This document shows, one piece after another, positions 54,054 through 62,265 of a stretch of 64,000 nucleotides of DNA (position 1 is its first letter; each line of letters starts with the position of its first letter). This DNA is from an uncultured Bacteroidaceae bacterium (GTDB lineage: Bacteria > Bacteroidota > Bacteroidia > Bacteroidales > Bacteroidaceae). The stretch covers positions 62,001 through 126,000 of the forward strand of contig CAJOLZ010000002.1 of NCBI GenBank assembly GCA_905235575.1. The letters are read 5' to 3'. The notes below the pieces were generated by a model. It worked only from the letters and a program-made list of their open reading frames with translations. It was not told where the DNA came from and ran no database searches. Position numbers and translations under genes: made by a program.

Positions 54054-55160
54054 TTATTTTTCTGTGCCTACCTCTATGCCCTCGCGCATGAGGCCTGCTC
54101 CTTCGGCAATTATCACATCGCCCGGTTCCAGTCCGCTCTCGATGACGTATTCTTGTCCGTTGTTCGAAGGAAAGACCTCCACGGGTGCGGCCTTTGTGCG
54201 TCCGTCCACCACCTTGTAGACGAAGTATCTGTTCTGCAGCTGAGTGGTGGCATCTTGCGGTATCACGATGCAGTCTTTCAGCGAAGTCGACATCACCACG
54301 CGGGCGCTGCCGCCGTTGTGGAGCAGGTGTCGCGGATTGTCAAACACGGCGCGTATGTTCACGGCGCCTGTGGCTGCGTCAACGGTGCCGCTCACGGCGT
54401 CTATGCGTCCCGGCGTGTCGTAGAGATTGCCGTTGCCCAGCCGCAGTTGCACGGGCGGCGCCTGTCGAATGTACTCGTCGAGCGAGCCGTACTCCTCAAT
54501 CAGGTCGATGCTTTGGTTCTCGGTGATGGAGAAATAGACATACATCTGGCTGTCGTCGGCCACCGTCACGAGGGGCTCGCTGATGTTGCTGCTGACCAGC
54601 GCCCCCACGTGGTAGGGTATCATCGAAGCGGAGCCGCTGACGGGACTCTTCACCTCGGTGTACGAGAGTTGCCAGCGTGCGTTGGCTTCCGCAGCCTTTG
54701 CCTCGGCCAGCGCTGCTTCGGCTTCACCCAGTTTGTTGCGCGTGGTCTGCACGGTGAAGTCCGAGACGATATCGTCGTCCTTCAGCGACTGCTGGCTTTC
54801 CATGTTCAGCCGGGCGGTCTGCAACTGTGCTTCCGCTGTCTTCACCTTGGCCGATGCCACCCTCAGTGCCATTTCGAAGGGCACCTGATCTATGACGAAG
54901 AGGGTCTGTCCGCGTTTCACCTGCTCACCCTCGCGGATGCAAATCTTGGTGATGCGGCCCGAAACCTGGGGCCTTATTTCCACAATCTGTCGCCCCGTCA
55001 TCGTGGCTGTCAGTTCTTTCTGAAGCGTATAGTCGGTGGTCGTCACGTTCATCGTTTTGTAGATGGCTGCGTCGCCGGACTTCTTCACCTCTTTTTTGTC
55101 ACATGACGTGGCCAGCACTGTCAGCAGTGCGAGACCCCATCCGATATGATTTTTTTTCAT
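54054..55160 (-). CDS. RND efflux periplasmic adaptor (MFP, AcrA/MexA-like) lipoprotein
   Basis: Adaptor joining the RND pump to an outer-membrane channel. The signal MKKNHIGWGLALLTVLATSC ends in a lipobox. I start at 55160, because an upstream TTG at 55196 would overlap the promoter. The lipoyl-like first half is GRQIVEIRPQVSGRITKICI with REGEQVKRGQTLFVID. A helical hairpin (about 95-160, AEAALAEAKAAEANARWQLS) follows, then the second lipoyl half SPVSGSASMIPYHVGALV and the barrel segments. Length 368 is normal. Operon: adaptor then RND pump. Confidence 0.95.
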   Translation of the reverse strand: MKKNHIGWGLALLTVLATSCDKKEVKKSGDAAIYKTMNVTTTDYTLQKELTATMTGRQIVEIRPQVSGRITKICIREGEQVKRGQTLFVIDQVPFEMALRVASAKVKTAEAQLQTARLNMESQQSLKDDDIVSDFTVQTTRNKLGEAEAALAEAKAAEANARWQLSYTEVKSPVSGSASMIPYHVGALVSSNISEPLVTVADDSQMYVYFSITENQSIDLIEEYGSLDEYIRQAPPVQLRLGNGNLYDTPGRIDAVSGTVDAATGAVNIRAVFDNPRHLLHNGGSARVVMSTSLKDCIVIPQDATTQLQNRYFVYKVVDGRTKAAPVEVFPSNNGQEYVIESGLEPGDVIIAEGAGLMREGIEVGTEK

Positions 55161-55193
55161 ATAGTTTTGGATTGTTTTTTCGTTTTTGCACCA

Positions 55194-55225
55194 CAAAGTT
55201 ACGATTTTAGATGCAGAAAATCAAA
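55194..55225 (-). promoter_or_regulatory. Promoter of the RND operon
   Basis: Minus-strand TTTG (55225-55222), 20 bases, TAACTTTG (55201-55194): full consensus, 34 bases before the ATG. Confidence 0.8.
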
Positions 55226-55293
55226 CCCTGCCATGATTTTCTCTGACACAGGATTTATCTTTCTGCGTGGTGGGGTAATGTGGATGTCCTGAA

Positions 55294-55604
55294 ATCGGAA
55301 GATTTTATCGCGCTGGTCTTTCTGAGGGGTGGCGAGAAACGGCATGAGATTGTGTGAGAATGGATGCCCTCCGCTGCGTTGAGGTGATGAACTGAAAAAG
55401 TTGGAAATTTAAGCGCTTGATTCTCAGTATTTCGATTTTTCACTCGCCGATTGATTGTGCCAATGTTTTCCTGTCGGAATGCGCTTTTCGGAAAAACGCA
55501 CCGTGGTGCGATGGTTGTCGCAACACAGTGCGTCATCTTTCGCATCACGCCGAAAACGACATTTTCTCTCTTTCTTTCGAAAAGAAATGAAAGAGGTGTA
55601 AAGA
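55294..55604. repeat. 311-bp dispersed element, copy 3 (in gap 55161-55604)
   Basis: Landmarks ATCGGAA (55294), GAGAAT (55356, +62), CTTGATT (55416, +60), array start (55497, +81) and TGTAAAGA (55597-55604, +100) repeat the spacing of the other copies exactly. It abuts the stop codon of the GNAT gene. Similarity to copy 1 seems to run about 16 bp on into the 3' end of that gene (TTATTT, then CTGTATT). The rest of the gap is the RND operon promoter. Confidence 0.72.
55497..55554. repeat. 22-bp palindrome array K (2 units plus 1 degenerate)
   Basis: CGCACCGTGGTGCG (55497-55510), CGCAACACAGTGCG (55519-55532), and a decayed unit at 55541-55554 (CGCATCACGCCGAA), period 22. Five A precede the array. 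Inside element copy 3. Confidence 0.82.
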
Positions 55605-56141
55605 TTATTTGCCTGTATTGGCCTCTCCGGTCAGGAGTTGGTATGCCAACCGTTCGTCGCCGTTTGCCACGTGGATGATGCCACAATAGCTGAAATTGTA
55701 CTTCTCGAGCAAGTGACGCATGATGAGGTTGTCTCGGTGTGTGTCCATGCGCAGGTTTGTGCATCGTTCCAGGGCAAAGTTCATGATGGTGTCGAAGATG
55801 CCTTTGCTGCCGTGTTTGGCGGCTATGCGGTGGATGACATAGTAGGGGAGTGTGTCGTCAATCCACGCTCCGCCTTCGATGACGGCGTAGGTGGGCTCGG
55901 GCGAGGCCAGGAATGCGAAGGTGGCCACGGCGCGCTGCGTCTGGGGCTCGATGACGAGAAAACTGCCCTGCCGCTCGATGTCTCGGCGGAAGACCTCGGT
56001 GTTCGGATAACTCGGGCTCCACTGGCGCATGTTGCCGTTGGCACGCATCGTCTGCCGCCCCTCGTCGGCTAGCTGTAACATGGTGGGAATATCAGCCTCG
56101 CAGGCAGGTCGCACAATGAAATTCTGGACTTCTGTTTGCAT
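55605..56141 (-). CDS. GNAT-family N-acetyltransferase
   Basis: A 178-residue acetyl-CoA-dependent acyltransferase fold. The N-terminal strand-helix is NFIVRPACEADIPTMLQLADEG. The substrate strands include GSFLVIEPQTQRAVATFAFL, and the acetyl-CoA-binding region is around VIHRIAAKHGSKGIFDTIMN. The ending RMDTHRDNLIMRHLLEKYNF with YCGIIHV is typical of a GNAT group common in Firmicutes and Bacteroidota. The substrate is not predictable. A TAATTTTG box lies on the minus strand at 56168-56161, 19 bases before the ATG. Confidence 0.88.
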   Translation of the reverse strand: MQTEVQNFIVRPACEADIPTMLQLADEGRQTMRANGNMRQWSPSYPNTEVFRRDIERQGSFLVIEPQTQRAVATFAFLASPEPTYAVIEGGAWIDDTLPYYVIHRIAAKHGSKGIFDTIMNFALERCTNLRMDTHRDNLIMRHLLEKYNFSYCGIIHVANGDERLAYQLLTGEANTGK

Positions 56142-56212
56142 CAGATTTGGAAGTTTTCGGCAAAATTACAAATTTCGGGCGAAAAAGATTTCATCATTAG
56201 GAAAATAAAACA

Positions 56213-56220
56213 TATATTTG
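56213..56220 (+). promoter_or_regulatory. -7 box of the DUF4332 gene
   Basis: TATATTTG, 47 bases before the ATG, divergent from the GNAT promoter box. Confidence 0.5.
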
Positions 56221-56267
56221 CATCATAAAAACCAAATTCTGTTTAATCCTTAAATCAAACTGACGAA

Positions 56268-56678
56268 ATGGCAAATTACAAGATTATTGACATTCAGGGT
56301 GTAGGCGAAGTCTATGCCGAAAAACTCATCGCAGCCGGTATCAAGATGACAGACGACCTGCTGGAGAAGTGTGCAAAACCCGCTGGCCGCAAGGCACTGG
56401 CCGAGGAAACGGGCATCAGTCCCAAGTTGATTCTGACGTGGACAAACCATGTCGACCTCTATCGCATTCAGGGTATAGGCCCTCAGTTTGCCGAACTGCT
56501 GGAGGCTTCTGGCGTGGACACCGTAAAGGAACTCAAGCATCGCGTGGCTGAGAACCTGCAGAAGAAGCTCGTGGAAGTGAACGAGGCCAAGAATCTCACA
56601 AACCGTGTTCCCTCAGTGGGCGAGGTGCAGAAGATGATTGACCAAGCCAAGGAACTCCCCGGCGTGGTAGAATACTGA
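56268..56678 (+). CDS. DUF4332 helix-hairpin-helix protein
   Basis: A 136-residue cytoplasmic protein with two HhH-like repeats: IIDIQGVGEVYAEKLIAAGI (about 5-25) and YRIQGIGPQFAELLEASGVD (about 65-85). Each contains a G-V/I-G hairpin of the DNA-binding type. The pattern AGRKALAEETGISPKLILTW between them is characteristic of DUF4332. Function unknown; non-specific nucleic acid binding is plausible by fold. Single-gene unit. Confidence 0.85.
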   Translation: MANYKIIDIQGVGEVYAEKLIAAGIKMTDDLLEKCAKPAGRKALAEETGISPKLILTWTNHVDLYRIQGIGPQFAELLEASGVDTVKELKHRVAENLQKKLVEVNEAKNLTNRVPSVGEVQKMIDQAKELPGVVEY

Positions 56679-56684
56679 TTTATA

Positions 56685-56720
56685 ATTCTTCAACACCCAC
56701 GCTTGTGGGTGTTGAAGAAT
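56685..56720. terminator. Perfect 16-bp hairpin between convergent genes
   Basis: ATTCTTCAACACCCAC (56685-56700), loop GCTT, GTGGGTGTTGAAGAAT (56705-56720). There is no T-tract beyond the stem's own end. Its right arm recurs at 2048-2062 beside array A. Confidence 0.6.
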
Positions 56721-56752
56721 AACTGTTATAAACTATTGAAAAATTCGATCCT

Positions 56753-57880
56753 TCAGACTTTTAGGAACACTTTCTTGCGATACAGAAAATAGAGGAAAAG
56801 CCAGCATACGGTGATGTATGCAGCCTGTGAAAAGAAGTATCGCGATGCTTCGGGCATCAGCCCAATCAAACCACCGAAGATGCCTTTCGAGGTGTATGAG
56901 AAGTTGATGAATCGCTGCCCCAGATAGATTGTTATGGAATTCATGCCGATGACAGTGAAGAAAAGTGTCCAACGGCGCCACCGTTTCACGTCGATGAGGT
57001 AATAGAAAAGCGCAAACATCAGCGTCGAATAAGCACCCACCACCATCACAAACGAACTGGTCCACATTTTCTTATTGATGGGGAAGACGGTGCTCCATGC
57101 CAGCCCTATCACCAGCAAGGCCACGCCAGCCATCAGCAGTCCCAACGATTTCTTTCCGGGTGTCAGCCCCTCGCGGTCGCTCTTCACCCATTCTCCGGCA
57201 AACATACCCAGCAGTGCCGTTCCGATGGCAGGTATGGTTCCTAAAATGCCTTCCGGGTCGATGTCGCCATAATATATCCGTCCAGGCAAGAGTATGCGGT
57301 CGACATAACCTACAATCGAGCCACGCGCCGAGAAGATGTCAGCCCCTTCGGCATCTGGTGCAGGTATGAAACCAGCCAGCAGCCAATAGCTCACCAGCAA
57401 CGCTGCGGTTATCCAGCAACGCGACTTCCAGCCTGTGTGCATATAGATGAGCGCCCCGAACATCCATGCCAAACCGATGCGACCCAGCACACTGGCATAT
57501 CGAAAATTGCTGAAGTCCAGGTCCAGCAGTCCGTTGTAAATCATTCCCAGCAGCACCAATGTCAATCCGCGGCGCACTACCTTCCAGTGAATCGCACCCT
57601 CGCTGCGCCCCATCGCCCTCTGTTTCGAAAGTGAAAACGGGAACGAGATGCCTGCAATGAAAAGGAAAAGAGGAAAGATGGTATCGTGATGAGCAAGTCC
57701 ATGCCACTCCACATGATCCATCTGTCTGGCCAGCGATTCCGTAAACCCACAAGGCATCCATTGCGCTAATGCTGCCAGCAGGCCCGCGCCGCCCATAATA
57801 AACAACATGTCGAAACCTCTCAGTGCGTCAATCGACATCAGTCGACCCTCGCTTTCTGTCGTCTTCTTCAGGTCTTTCAT
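56753..57880 (-). CDS. DUF5009/heparan-alpha-glucosaminide acetyltransferase-like membrane protein
   Basis: A 375-residue polytopic inner-membrane protein with about ten hydrophobic helices. The conserved N-terminal RLMSIDALRGFDMLFIMGGA and the following HVEWHGLAHHDTIFPLFLFI (catalytic-type His) mark the DUF5009/DUF1624 acyltransferase family, related to lysosomal HGSNAT. FPFSLSKQRAMGRS and MNSITIYLGQRFINFSYTSK are also typical. It may acetylate glycans across the membrane, for example during polysaccharide salvage; this is inference from family. Single-gene unit. Confidence 0.88.
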   Translation of the reverse strand: MKDLKKTTESEGRLMSIDALRGFDMLFIMGGAGLLAALAQWMPCGFTESLARQMDHVEWHGLAHHDTIFPLFLFIAGISFPFSLSKQRAMGRSEGAIHWKVVRRGLTLVLLGMIYNGLLDLDFSNFRYASVLGRIGLAWMFGALIYMHTGWKSRCWITAALLVSYWLLAGFIPAPDAEGADIFSARGSIVGYVDRILLPGRIYYGDIDPEGILGTIPAIGTALLGMFAGEWVKSDREGLTPGKKSLGLLMAGVALLVIGLAWSTVFPINKKMWTSSFVMVVGAYSTLMFALFYYLIDVKRWRRWTLFFTVIGMNSITIYLGQRFINFSYTSKGIFGGLIGLMPEASRYFFSQAAYITVCWLFLYFLYRKKVFLKV

Positions 57881-57967
57881 AGATTAAGAATGTATAATAA
57901 TTATGGACAAAGATAGCGAAATCGCAGCGGACCGGCAAGCGCTGAGACACGTTTTTCGTACAATCAC

Positions 57968-57998
57968 TTTGAGATTCGACGTTTTCTCTGTAATTTTG
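57968..57998 (+). promoter_or_regulatory. Promoter of the SPOUT methyltransferase gene
   Basis: TTTG (57968-57971), 19 bases, TAATTTTG (57991-57998): full consensus, 24 bases before the ATG. Confidence 0.8.
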
Positions 57999-58022
57999 TA
58001 ACAGTAATCAAACCTCAGCGGC

Positions 58023-58826
58023 ATGAACGAGCCCATAATAACAAGCCCACAGAACCCTCGCATCAAAAGACTGATGCAACTTCAGCAGAAATCGTCCGAA
58101 CGACGTGCAGAAGGACTCTTTGTCGTCGAGGGAGCACGCGAACTCATGCATTGCATCGAAGCCGGGTACACCGTCGAGACAATCTACTTCTTGCCACGTC
58201 TTGCATCCAATCTTCCTCCGACCGTGGCCCGATTCATCGAGCAGAACCCACAGCGAAGCCTTGCTGTTTCCGAGACCGTCTATGAAAAGATAGCCTATCG
58301 TGGTTCCACCGAAGGCGTTCTTGCCGAGGTCGTGGCGCGCAACATATCGCTCGACGAACTTGTTCTGCCTGCCGACCCGCTGCTCGTTGTCCTCGAAGGA
58401 GTGGAGAAACCGGGCAACATCGGCGCCGTACTGCGTAGTGCCGATGCCGCCGGAGTTCATGCCGTAATTCTCTGCGATACGCCCACCGACCTTTACAATC
58501 CCAATCTCATACGCAGCTCGCTCGGCGCCCTTTTCACCGTACCTTGTCTCGCCTGCACCTCGGAACAATGCATTCGTTTCCTCAAGCAGAATTCCATTCA
58601 GATTCTCACAGCCCAGCTGCAGGACTCTGCCCTCTATTACGACACCGACATGCGTCGCCCGACGGCGCTCGTCATGGGTACCGAGGCGACGGGACTCACC
58701 GACCAGTGGCGTCAGGCAGCCGATGCCCACATACGCATTCCCATGCTCGGACAGCTCGACTCCCTCAACGTCTCCGTCTCCACAGCCATCCTGCTTTACG
58801 AAGCCGTACGCCAGCGCAGATCATGA
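58023..58826 (+). CDS. TrmH/SpoU-family RNA 2'-O-methyltransferase
   Basis: SPOUT enzyme transferring methyl from SAM to ribose 2'-OH of rRNA or tRNA. The N-terminal L30e-like substrate-binding domain (about 1-105) starts ITSPQNPRIKRLMQLQQKSS. The knotted domain then shows motif 1 EKPGNIGAVLRSADAAG, motif 2 ALVMGTEATGL and motif 3 IPMLGQLDSLNVSVSTAILL. Length 267 fits. The target nucleotide is unknown. It is alone in its unit, with palindrome array L just after the stop codon. Confidence 0.93.
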   Translation: MNEPIITSPQNPRIKRLMQLQQKSSERRAEGLFVVEGARELMHCIEAGYTVETIYFLPRLASNLPPTVARFIEQNPQRSLAVSETVYEKIAYRGSTEGVLAEVVARNISLDELVLPADPLLVVLEGVEKPGNIGAVLRSADAAGVHAVILCDTPTDLYNPNLIRSSLGALFTVPCLACTSEQCIRFLKQNSIQILTAQLQDSALYYDTDMRRPTALVMGTEATGLTDQWRQAADAHIRIPMLGQLDSLNVSVSTAILLYEAVRQRRS

Positions 58827-58849
58827 TATTATAAAAGGTGGTTCGAAAA

Positions 58850-58929
58850 CACACTGTGCTTTTCAACGAAACGCACCGTGGTGAAACAAGCAACGCAGCG
58901 TGGTGCGACGGCTGTCGCACCACGCTGCG
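58850..58929. repeat. 22-bp palindrome array L (4 units, first degenerate)
   Basis: Units start at 58850 (CACACTGTGCTTTT), 58872 (CGCACCGTGGTGAA), 58894 (CGCAGCGTGGTGCG) and 58916 (CGCACCACGCTGCG), period 22, then TTTT. It lies between convergent genes. Confidence 0.88.
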
Positions 58930-58966
58930 TTTTCATTCGTTCCCAAATCGTTTTTGGTTGTTCCTC

Positions 58967-59875
58967 TTAATAGTTCTGCCGGAGATTGTTGGCGAGAAAG
59001 GGCTCGAGCCAACTGGGTTCAACACCGCGTCGCCGGGCATAGTCGTTGAGTTGCTGGGTAGTGATGGGTCCTATGGCGAAGTGTCGGGCTGCAGGGTGCG
59101 AGATGATGAGTCCGCTGGTGGTAGCGTGGGGGCGCATGGCTCCGTGGCTGGTGAGGGTGATTCCGAGTTCCTGGAAACGGAGGATGCTGTCGATGAGAAA
59201 GTTAATGCTTTGGTCGGGCAGGGATGGATAGCCCACGGCCGGGCGCAGGCCTTGGTATTTCTCTTGGAAGAGTTCCTGCGGTGTGAGGTGCTCGTCGGGC
59301 GCAAATCCCCAGATGGTTCGGCGCACTTCTTCGTGTCCTTTCTCGGCGGTGGCTTCGGCGAGCCGGTCGGCAAGGGTCTGGGCGAGCATTCTGCGATAGT
59401 CGTCGTTCGTGTCCCACGCTTCCATCTTAGCATCGACGGTGGAGCAGAAGATGCCGATTCTACCGGATTTGCCTTGCGATACGGGTGGCACGAAGTCGGC
59501 CAGAGAAAGGCATGGCTCGTCGGGGCGCGTGTGCTGCTGTCGCAAGAGTGGCAGGCGTAGGTTTACTTCGGGCAGCAGGATGTCGTCGCCGTCGCTCATG
59601 GCTTCTTGCAGCGAGACGCGGAAGTATGTCTGCAGGTTCGCTTCGTCCCATTGACGTAGCAGGCTGAGAGCATCTTCGTAAAGTCGGCAGGCTTCTGTGG
59701 CTCGGGCTTTCTCATCATCGGAAAAGCTGGCAAGCCATCGCTGACGGCAGGGGATGCAATCGTGGATATGTGCGACGGAAGCGAGGTGGGTGGGGAGGCT
59801 CCAGGCATGAAAGAAGTAACTCCAGTTGATGTAGGGTGCAGTCTGCCGAATGCGGTATGAGAGGGTCTGCATCAT
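58967..59875 (-). CDS. Stand-alone methionine synthase (MetH) activation domain protein
   Basis: A 302-residue protein that matches the C-terminal reactivation domain of B12-dependent methionine synthase. WGFAPDEHLTPQELFQEKYQ is followed by GLRPAVGYPSLPDQS, the SAM-binding R-P-A-x-G-Y-P motif. GITLTSHGAMRPHATTSGLI and HPAARHFAIGPITTQQLNDY are also typical. In MetH this domain holds SAM for reductive methylation of cob(II)alamin. The catalytic and cobalamin domains are not here, so either MetH is split in this organism or the protein serves another corrinoid enzyme. Its start overlaps the plsC stop (ATGA). Confidence 0.85.
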   Translation of the reverse strand: MMQTLSYRIRQTAPYINWSYFFHAWSLPTHLASVAHIHDCIPCRQRWLASFSDDEKARATEACRLYEDALSLLRQWDEANLQTYFRVSLQEAMSDGDDILLPEVNLRLPLLRQQHTRPDEPCLSLADFVPPVSQGKSGRIGIFCSTVDAKMEAWDTNDDYRRMLAQTLADRLAEATAEKGHEEVRRTIWGFAPDEHLTPQELFQEKYQGLRPAVGYPSLPDQSINFLIDSILRFQELGITLTSHGAMRPHATTSGLIISHPAARHFAIGPITTQQLNDYARRRGVEPSWLEPFLANNLRQNY

Positions 59876-60630
59876 TGGTCGGGGTTCTCTGTGTAGCCTT
59901 GGTATTTGGGGGGCAGGGCACTCATGATTGTTTCGTAGCTCTGCTGCATTGTCTGACGGACGTTCTCGGGCCCTTTTCCATAAGGTGGAATAGGGGTGTG
60001 GATGGTCATTCGCAGTGGTTGCCAGGTGAGGAAGGAAATGCCTTGCTGGCGGCTGAGAATGTCGAACGAGCCGTTGATGGTAATGGGTACGACGGTGAGT
60101 TGCAATTCGTCAGCCAGTTGGAAAGCGCCTCGACGGAATAGACCCATATGTCCGGTAAAGGTGCGGGAGCCTTCGGGAAATACGACGAGGCTGGTCCCGT
60201 CACGCAGGACTTGCTCACCCTGTTCGTAGGTGTGTTGAATGCCTTTCGGCCCGCTCTTGTCAACGCTGATGTGTCCTGCGCTTCGACATGCTCGTCCGAC
60301 AAGGGGTATGCGGAAGAGAGATTTCTTCATCATCCACTTGAAATTTCGCCCGAGGAAGCCGTAAACAAGAAAGATGTCGTAAGGACCTTGGTGGTTGGCA
60401 ACAAAGACGTAGGAGGTGTTTGGGTCAAGATGTTCGCGGCCTTCGACTTTCACTGGAATGAGCATCACCCAGCACATGAGGCGACTCCATATCATAGGGG
60501 GATAGTAGCCCCAGAAGTGCGCGCTGCCGAGTGTGCAGCCTATGGTGGTGACGATGGCGGTGAGGGCTGTCGCGACTAACAGTATGGGAGCGGCCACCAG
60601 CAGTTGATAGGTGCGATAGAGGTATTTCAT
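59872..60630 (-). CDS. plsC: 1-acyl-sn-glycerol-3-phosphate acyltransferase
   Basis: Membrane enzyme making phosphatidic acid from lysophosphatidic acid. An N-terminal membrane helix (QLLVAAPILLVATALTAIV) is followed by the acyltransferase motif H-x4-D in NHQGPYD (about 79-85). FRIPLVGRACRSAGHI and the substrate motif FPEGSRT follow, then VPITINGSFDIL. Length 252 is normal. It overlaps the MetH-activation gene by 4 bp and lies 20 bp after the DUF4369 gene, giving a five-gene leftward run from divIC. Confidence 0.94.
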   Translation of the reverse strand: MKYLYRTYQLLVAAPILLVATALTAIVTTIGCTLGSAHFWGYYPPMIWSRLMCWVMLIPVKVEGREHLDPNTSYVFVANHQGPYDIFLVYGFLGRNFKWMMKKSLFRIPLVGRACRSAGHISVDKSGPKGIQHTYEQGEQVLRDGTSLVVFPEGSRTFTGHMGLFRRGAFQLADELQLTVVPITINGSFDILSRQQGISFLTWQPLRMTIHTPIPPYGKGPENVRQTMQQSYETIMSALPPKYQGYTENPDQ

Positions 60631-60650
60631 TGTAGTGGTGTGATGCTTTG

Positions 60651-61367
60651 TCAGTCGCCCTTGAGCTGTTGCTCTCGGATCTTTTCCATGTTAGCCTCTG
60701 CTGCTTTCAGATATTCCTTCACGTAGGGATGGTTCATGAAGTAGGGCGAGGCGTGGGTGGTTATTTCCTCTATCAGCGGATTGAGTACGGGGAATCGGAA
60801 ATTGCTGGTAAGTATCATGAAGATGCCTGGACCGAGCACATTGTTTGAGTTCGTCAGGATGAATCTTGTCACGAGTCGGTCGTTCTGCTCGGCCAGTCCG
60901 TCGGCTTCTTCATTCAGTAGCTCGTTTATTTCGTCGATGTCCATGCCTGCCATAATCATTTGTGCTTCTTTCTGGGGAAGTTCTGCCAGTTGGGCATCGA
61001 GTTGTGTCTTGCGTCGGATGAAGTTCGTCAGGCTGTCGTTGAGTGGAGTTCCGGTGGCGCTCTGTGTTGTCTCGTCGATTTTCATGCTCACCTGCCCTTG
61101 CTCGATGACTATTGGCATCACGCTGGCATCGCCCAGAAAGACGTTGGCCATCATTGTGGAATCGAAGATGCCTCCGAAGCGGAACTTGCCGTGTACGACG
61201 CTTGACGAGTCGATGGTCTGCATCTCATCGTTCTGGTAAACTTTCAGATAGAGCGTCTGTCCTTCGAGACTTTCCACGGTGGATGTGCCGTTCACCACAT
61301 ATTGCGTGGAGCACGATACCATGGCCAGCAATGCTGGCAACGCGAAAGTCAGACAGATTCGTTTCAT
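60651..61367 (-). CDS. DUF4369 lipoprotein without thioredoxin domain
   Basis: A 238-residue predicted lipoprotein. The signal MKRICLTFALPALLAMVSC ends in a lipobox. The N-terminal half is a DUF4369 beta-domain (STVESLEGQTLYLKVYQNDE, VVHGKFRFGG). The C-terminal half is helical (MIMAGMDIDEINELLNEEAD) and ends before where a thioredoxin domain usually follows in DUF4369 proteins. Function is unknown; outer-membrane inner-leaflet anchoring is likely. A larger relative with thioredoxin domain is at 3416-4510. Confidence 0.82.
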   Translation of the reverse strand: MKRICLTFALPALLAMVSCSTQYVVNGTSTVESLEGQTLYLKVYQNDEMQTIDSSSVVHGKFRFGGIFDSTMMANVFLGDASVMPIVIEQGQVSMKIDETTQSATGTPLNDSLTNFIRRKTQLDAQLAELPQKEAQMIMAGMDIDEINELLNEEADGLAEQNDRLVTRFILTNSNNVLGPGIFMILTSNFRFPVLNPLIEEITTHASPYFMNHPYVKEYLKAAEANMEKIREQQLKGD

Positions 61368-61437
61368 TCTCTTTTCTTCAATTCAAGCAAACAAAGATAC
61401 GTCATTTGTGCCGAATGATGAAGAAATTTTAATTTTA

Positions 61438-61812
61438 TTAAGAGTTGTTTAACTTTTCTAACTCTGAGGGAATGCGCCAAGCGGTGTAAAACTCGAGTAC
61501 GCAGCCGATGGCGAGCGCTACCATCCATTCGTTGCGGCGGAACGGACCGTAGTTGAATTCCTGCATGCTGAGACCTACGAGTGTGAGGATGAAGAAGAGA
61601 CTTGCCATTATTTGCTGGCGACGCAAACGGCGGATTGTAAAGTTGTTACCTTCATATTGAGCCCGCAGTCGCATCAGGCAGAAGAACATTGTACCCAATC
61701 CGAAAACGTAGAGCGCCAGTCGGGTGTCGAACATTCTCACCACAAGTCCAGTCAGCATCAGTATGGCGCCCAGACGGAATATCAGGTTCTCCCAGGTTGA
61801 AAGTTCTCTCAT
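61438..61812 (-). CDS. Small membrane protein downstream of divIC
   Basis: A 124-residue protein with four hydrophobic helices at about 10-28, 30-48, 68-84 and 95-112. They are LIFRLGAILMLTGLVVRMF, LALYVFGLGTMFFCLMRL, IMASLFFILTLVGLSM and WMVALAIGCVLEFYTAW. Basic residues lie between helices 2 and 3 (IRRLRRQQ). It overlaps divIC by 4 bp. I do not recognise a named family. The coupling suggests a link to cell division or simply shared expression. Confidence 0.75.
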   Translation of the reverse strand: MRELSTWENLIFRLGAILMLTGLVVRMFDTRLALYVFGLGTMFFCLMRLRAQYEGNNFTIRRLRRQQIMASLFFILTLVGLSMQEFNYGPFRRNEWMVALAIGCVLEFYTAWRIPSELEKLNNS

Positions 61813-62159
61813 GGCTCTGTGGTTATTGCTGTGGTGGTGTCTGCAGGTGCCTCCGGACGCTCTTCATCGAGCACTACGAAGATATCTTCGTTTTCTCTAT
61901 GCATCAGGTATTTCTCTCGTGCCAGCCGCTCCACAGCCATCGGGTCGCTCTCCATTTCGCGGAGGCGTTTATCGTCGTTGTTATATTGCTCCTTGCAGTT
62001 TGCTATCTCGCTGTTCAGTTCGCGCAGCACCACCTTCCGTTTGTGACGGTTCCAAAAGCTGTTGTCGTCGGCAAATCCCACGATAAGCACTATGATGGCG
62101 CCCACAATCCAATATTTGGCGCGCCCCATCCATGACCATACGTAATCTATCTTGCTCAT
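61809..62159 (-). CDS. Septum formation initiator (DivIC/FtsB-like)
   Basis: A 116-residue bitopic division protein. The short N-terminal part is followed by one membrane helix (YWIVGAIIVLIVGFADD), then a coiled coil (VVLRELNSEIANCKEQYNND) and the conserved DivIC/FtsB segment DPMAVERLAREKYLMHRENE. The tail is acidic. It acts in the FtsL-FtsQ-type divisome complex. A TACTTTTG box (62192-62185, minus strand) lies 25 bases upstream, divergent from dnaX. Confidence 0.9.
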   Translation of the reverse strand: MSKIDYVWSWMGRAKYWIVGAIIVLIVGFADDNSFWNRHKRKVVLRELNSEIANCKEQYNNDDKRLREMESDPMAVERLAREKYLMHRENEDIFVVLDEERPEAPADTTTAITTEP

Positions 62160-62184
62160 TTGGTCTCAGAAAGAATTGTTTTTG

Positions 62185-62245
62185 CAAAAGTACGAAAAAA
62201 GGGGCATCCTGCCACAAGAATACTCAGTTTTTTTTCTTAATTTTG
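62185..62245. promoter_or_regulatory. Divergent -7 boxes for divIC and dnaX
   Basis: TACTTTTG on the minus strand (62192-62185) points to divIC. TAATTTTG on the plus strand (62238-62245) points to dnaX, 20 bases before its ATG. Confidence 0.6.
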
Positions 62246-62265
62246 CCGAAAGAATCCCAAGTATA

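Noticed and set aside
55255-55764. Minus-strand reading frame of 169 codons overlapping the GNAT gene
   Set aside because: Its lower part is the translated 311-bp element and its upper part is out of frame within the GNAT gene; treated as a repeat, with the conserved frame reported as a finding.
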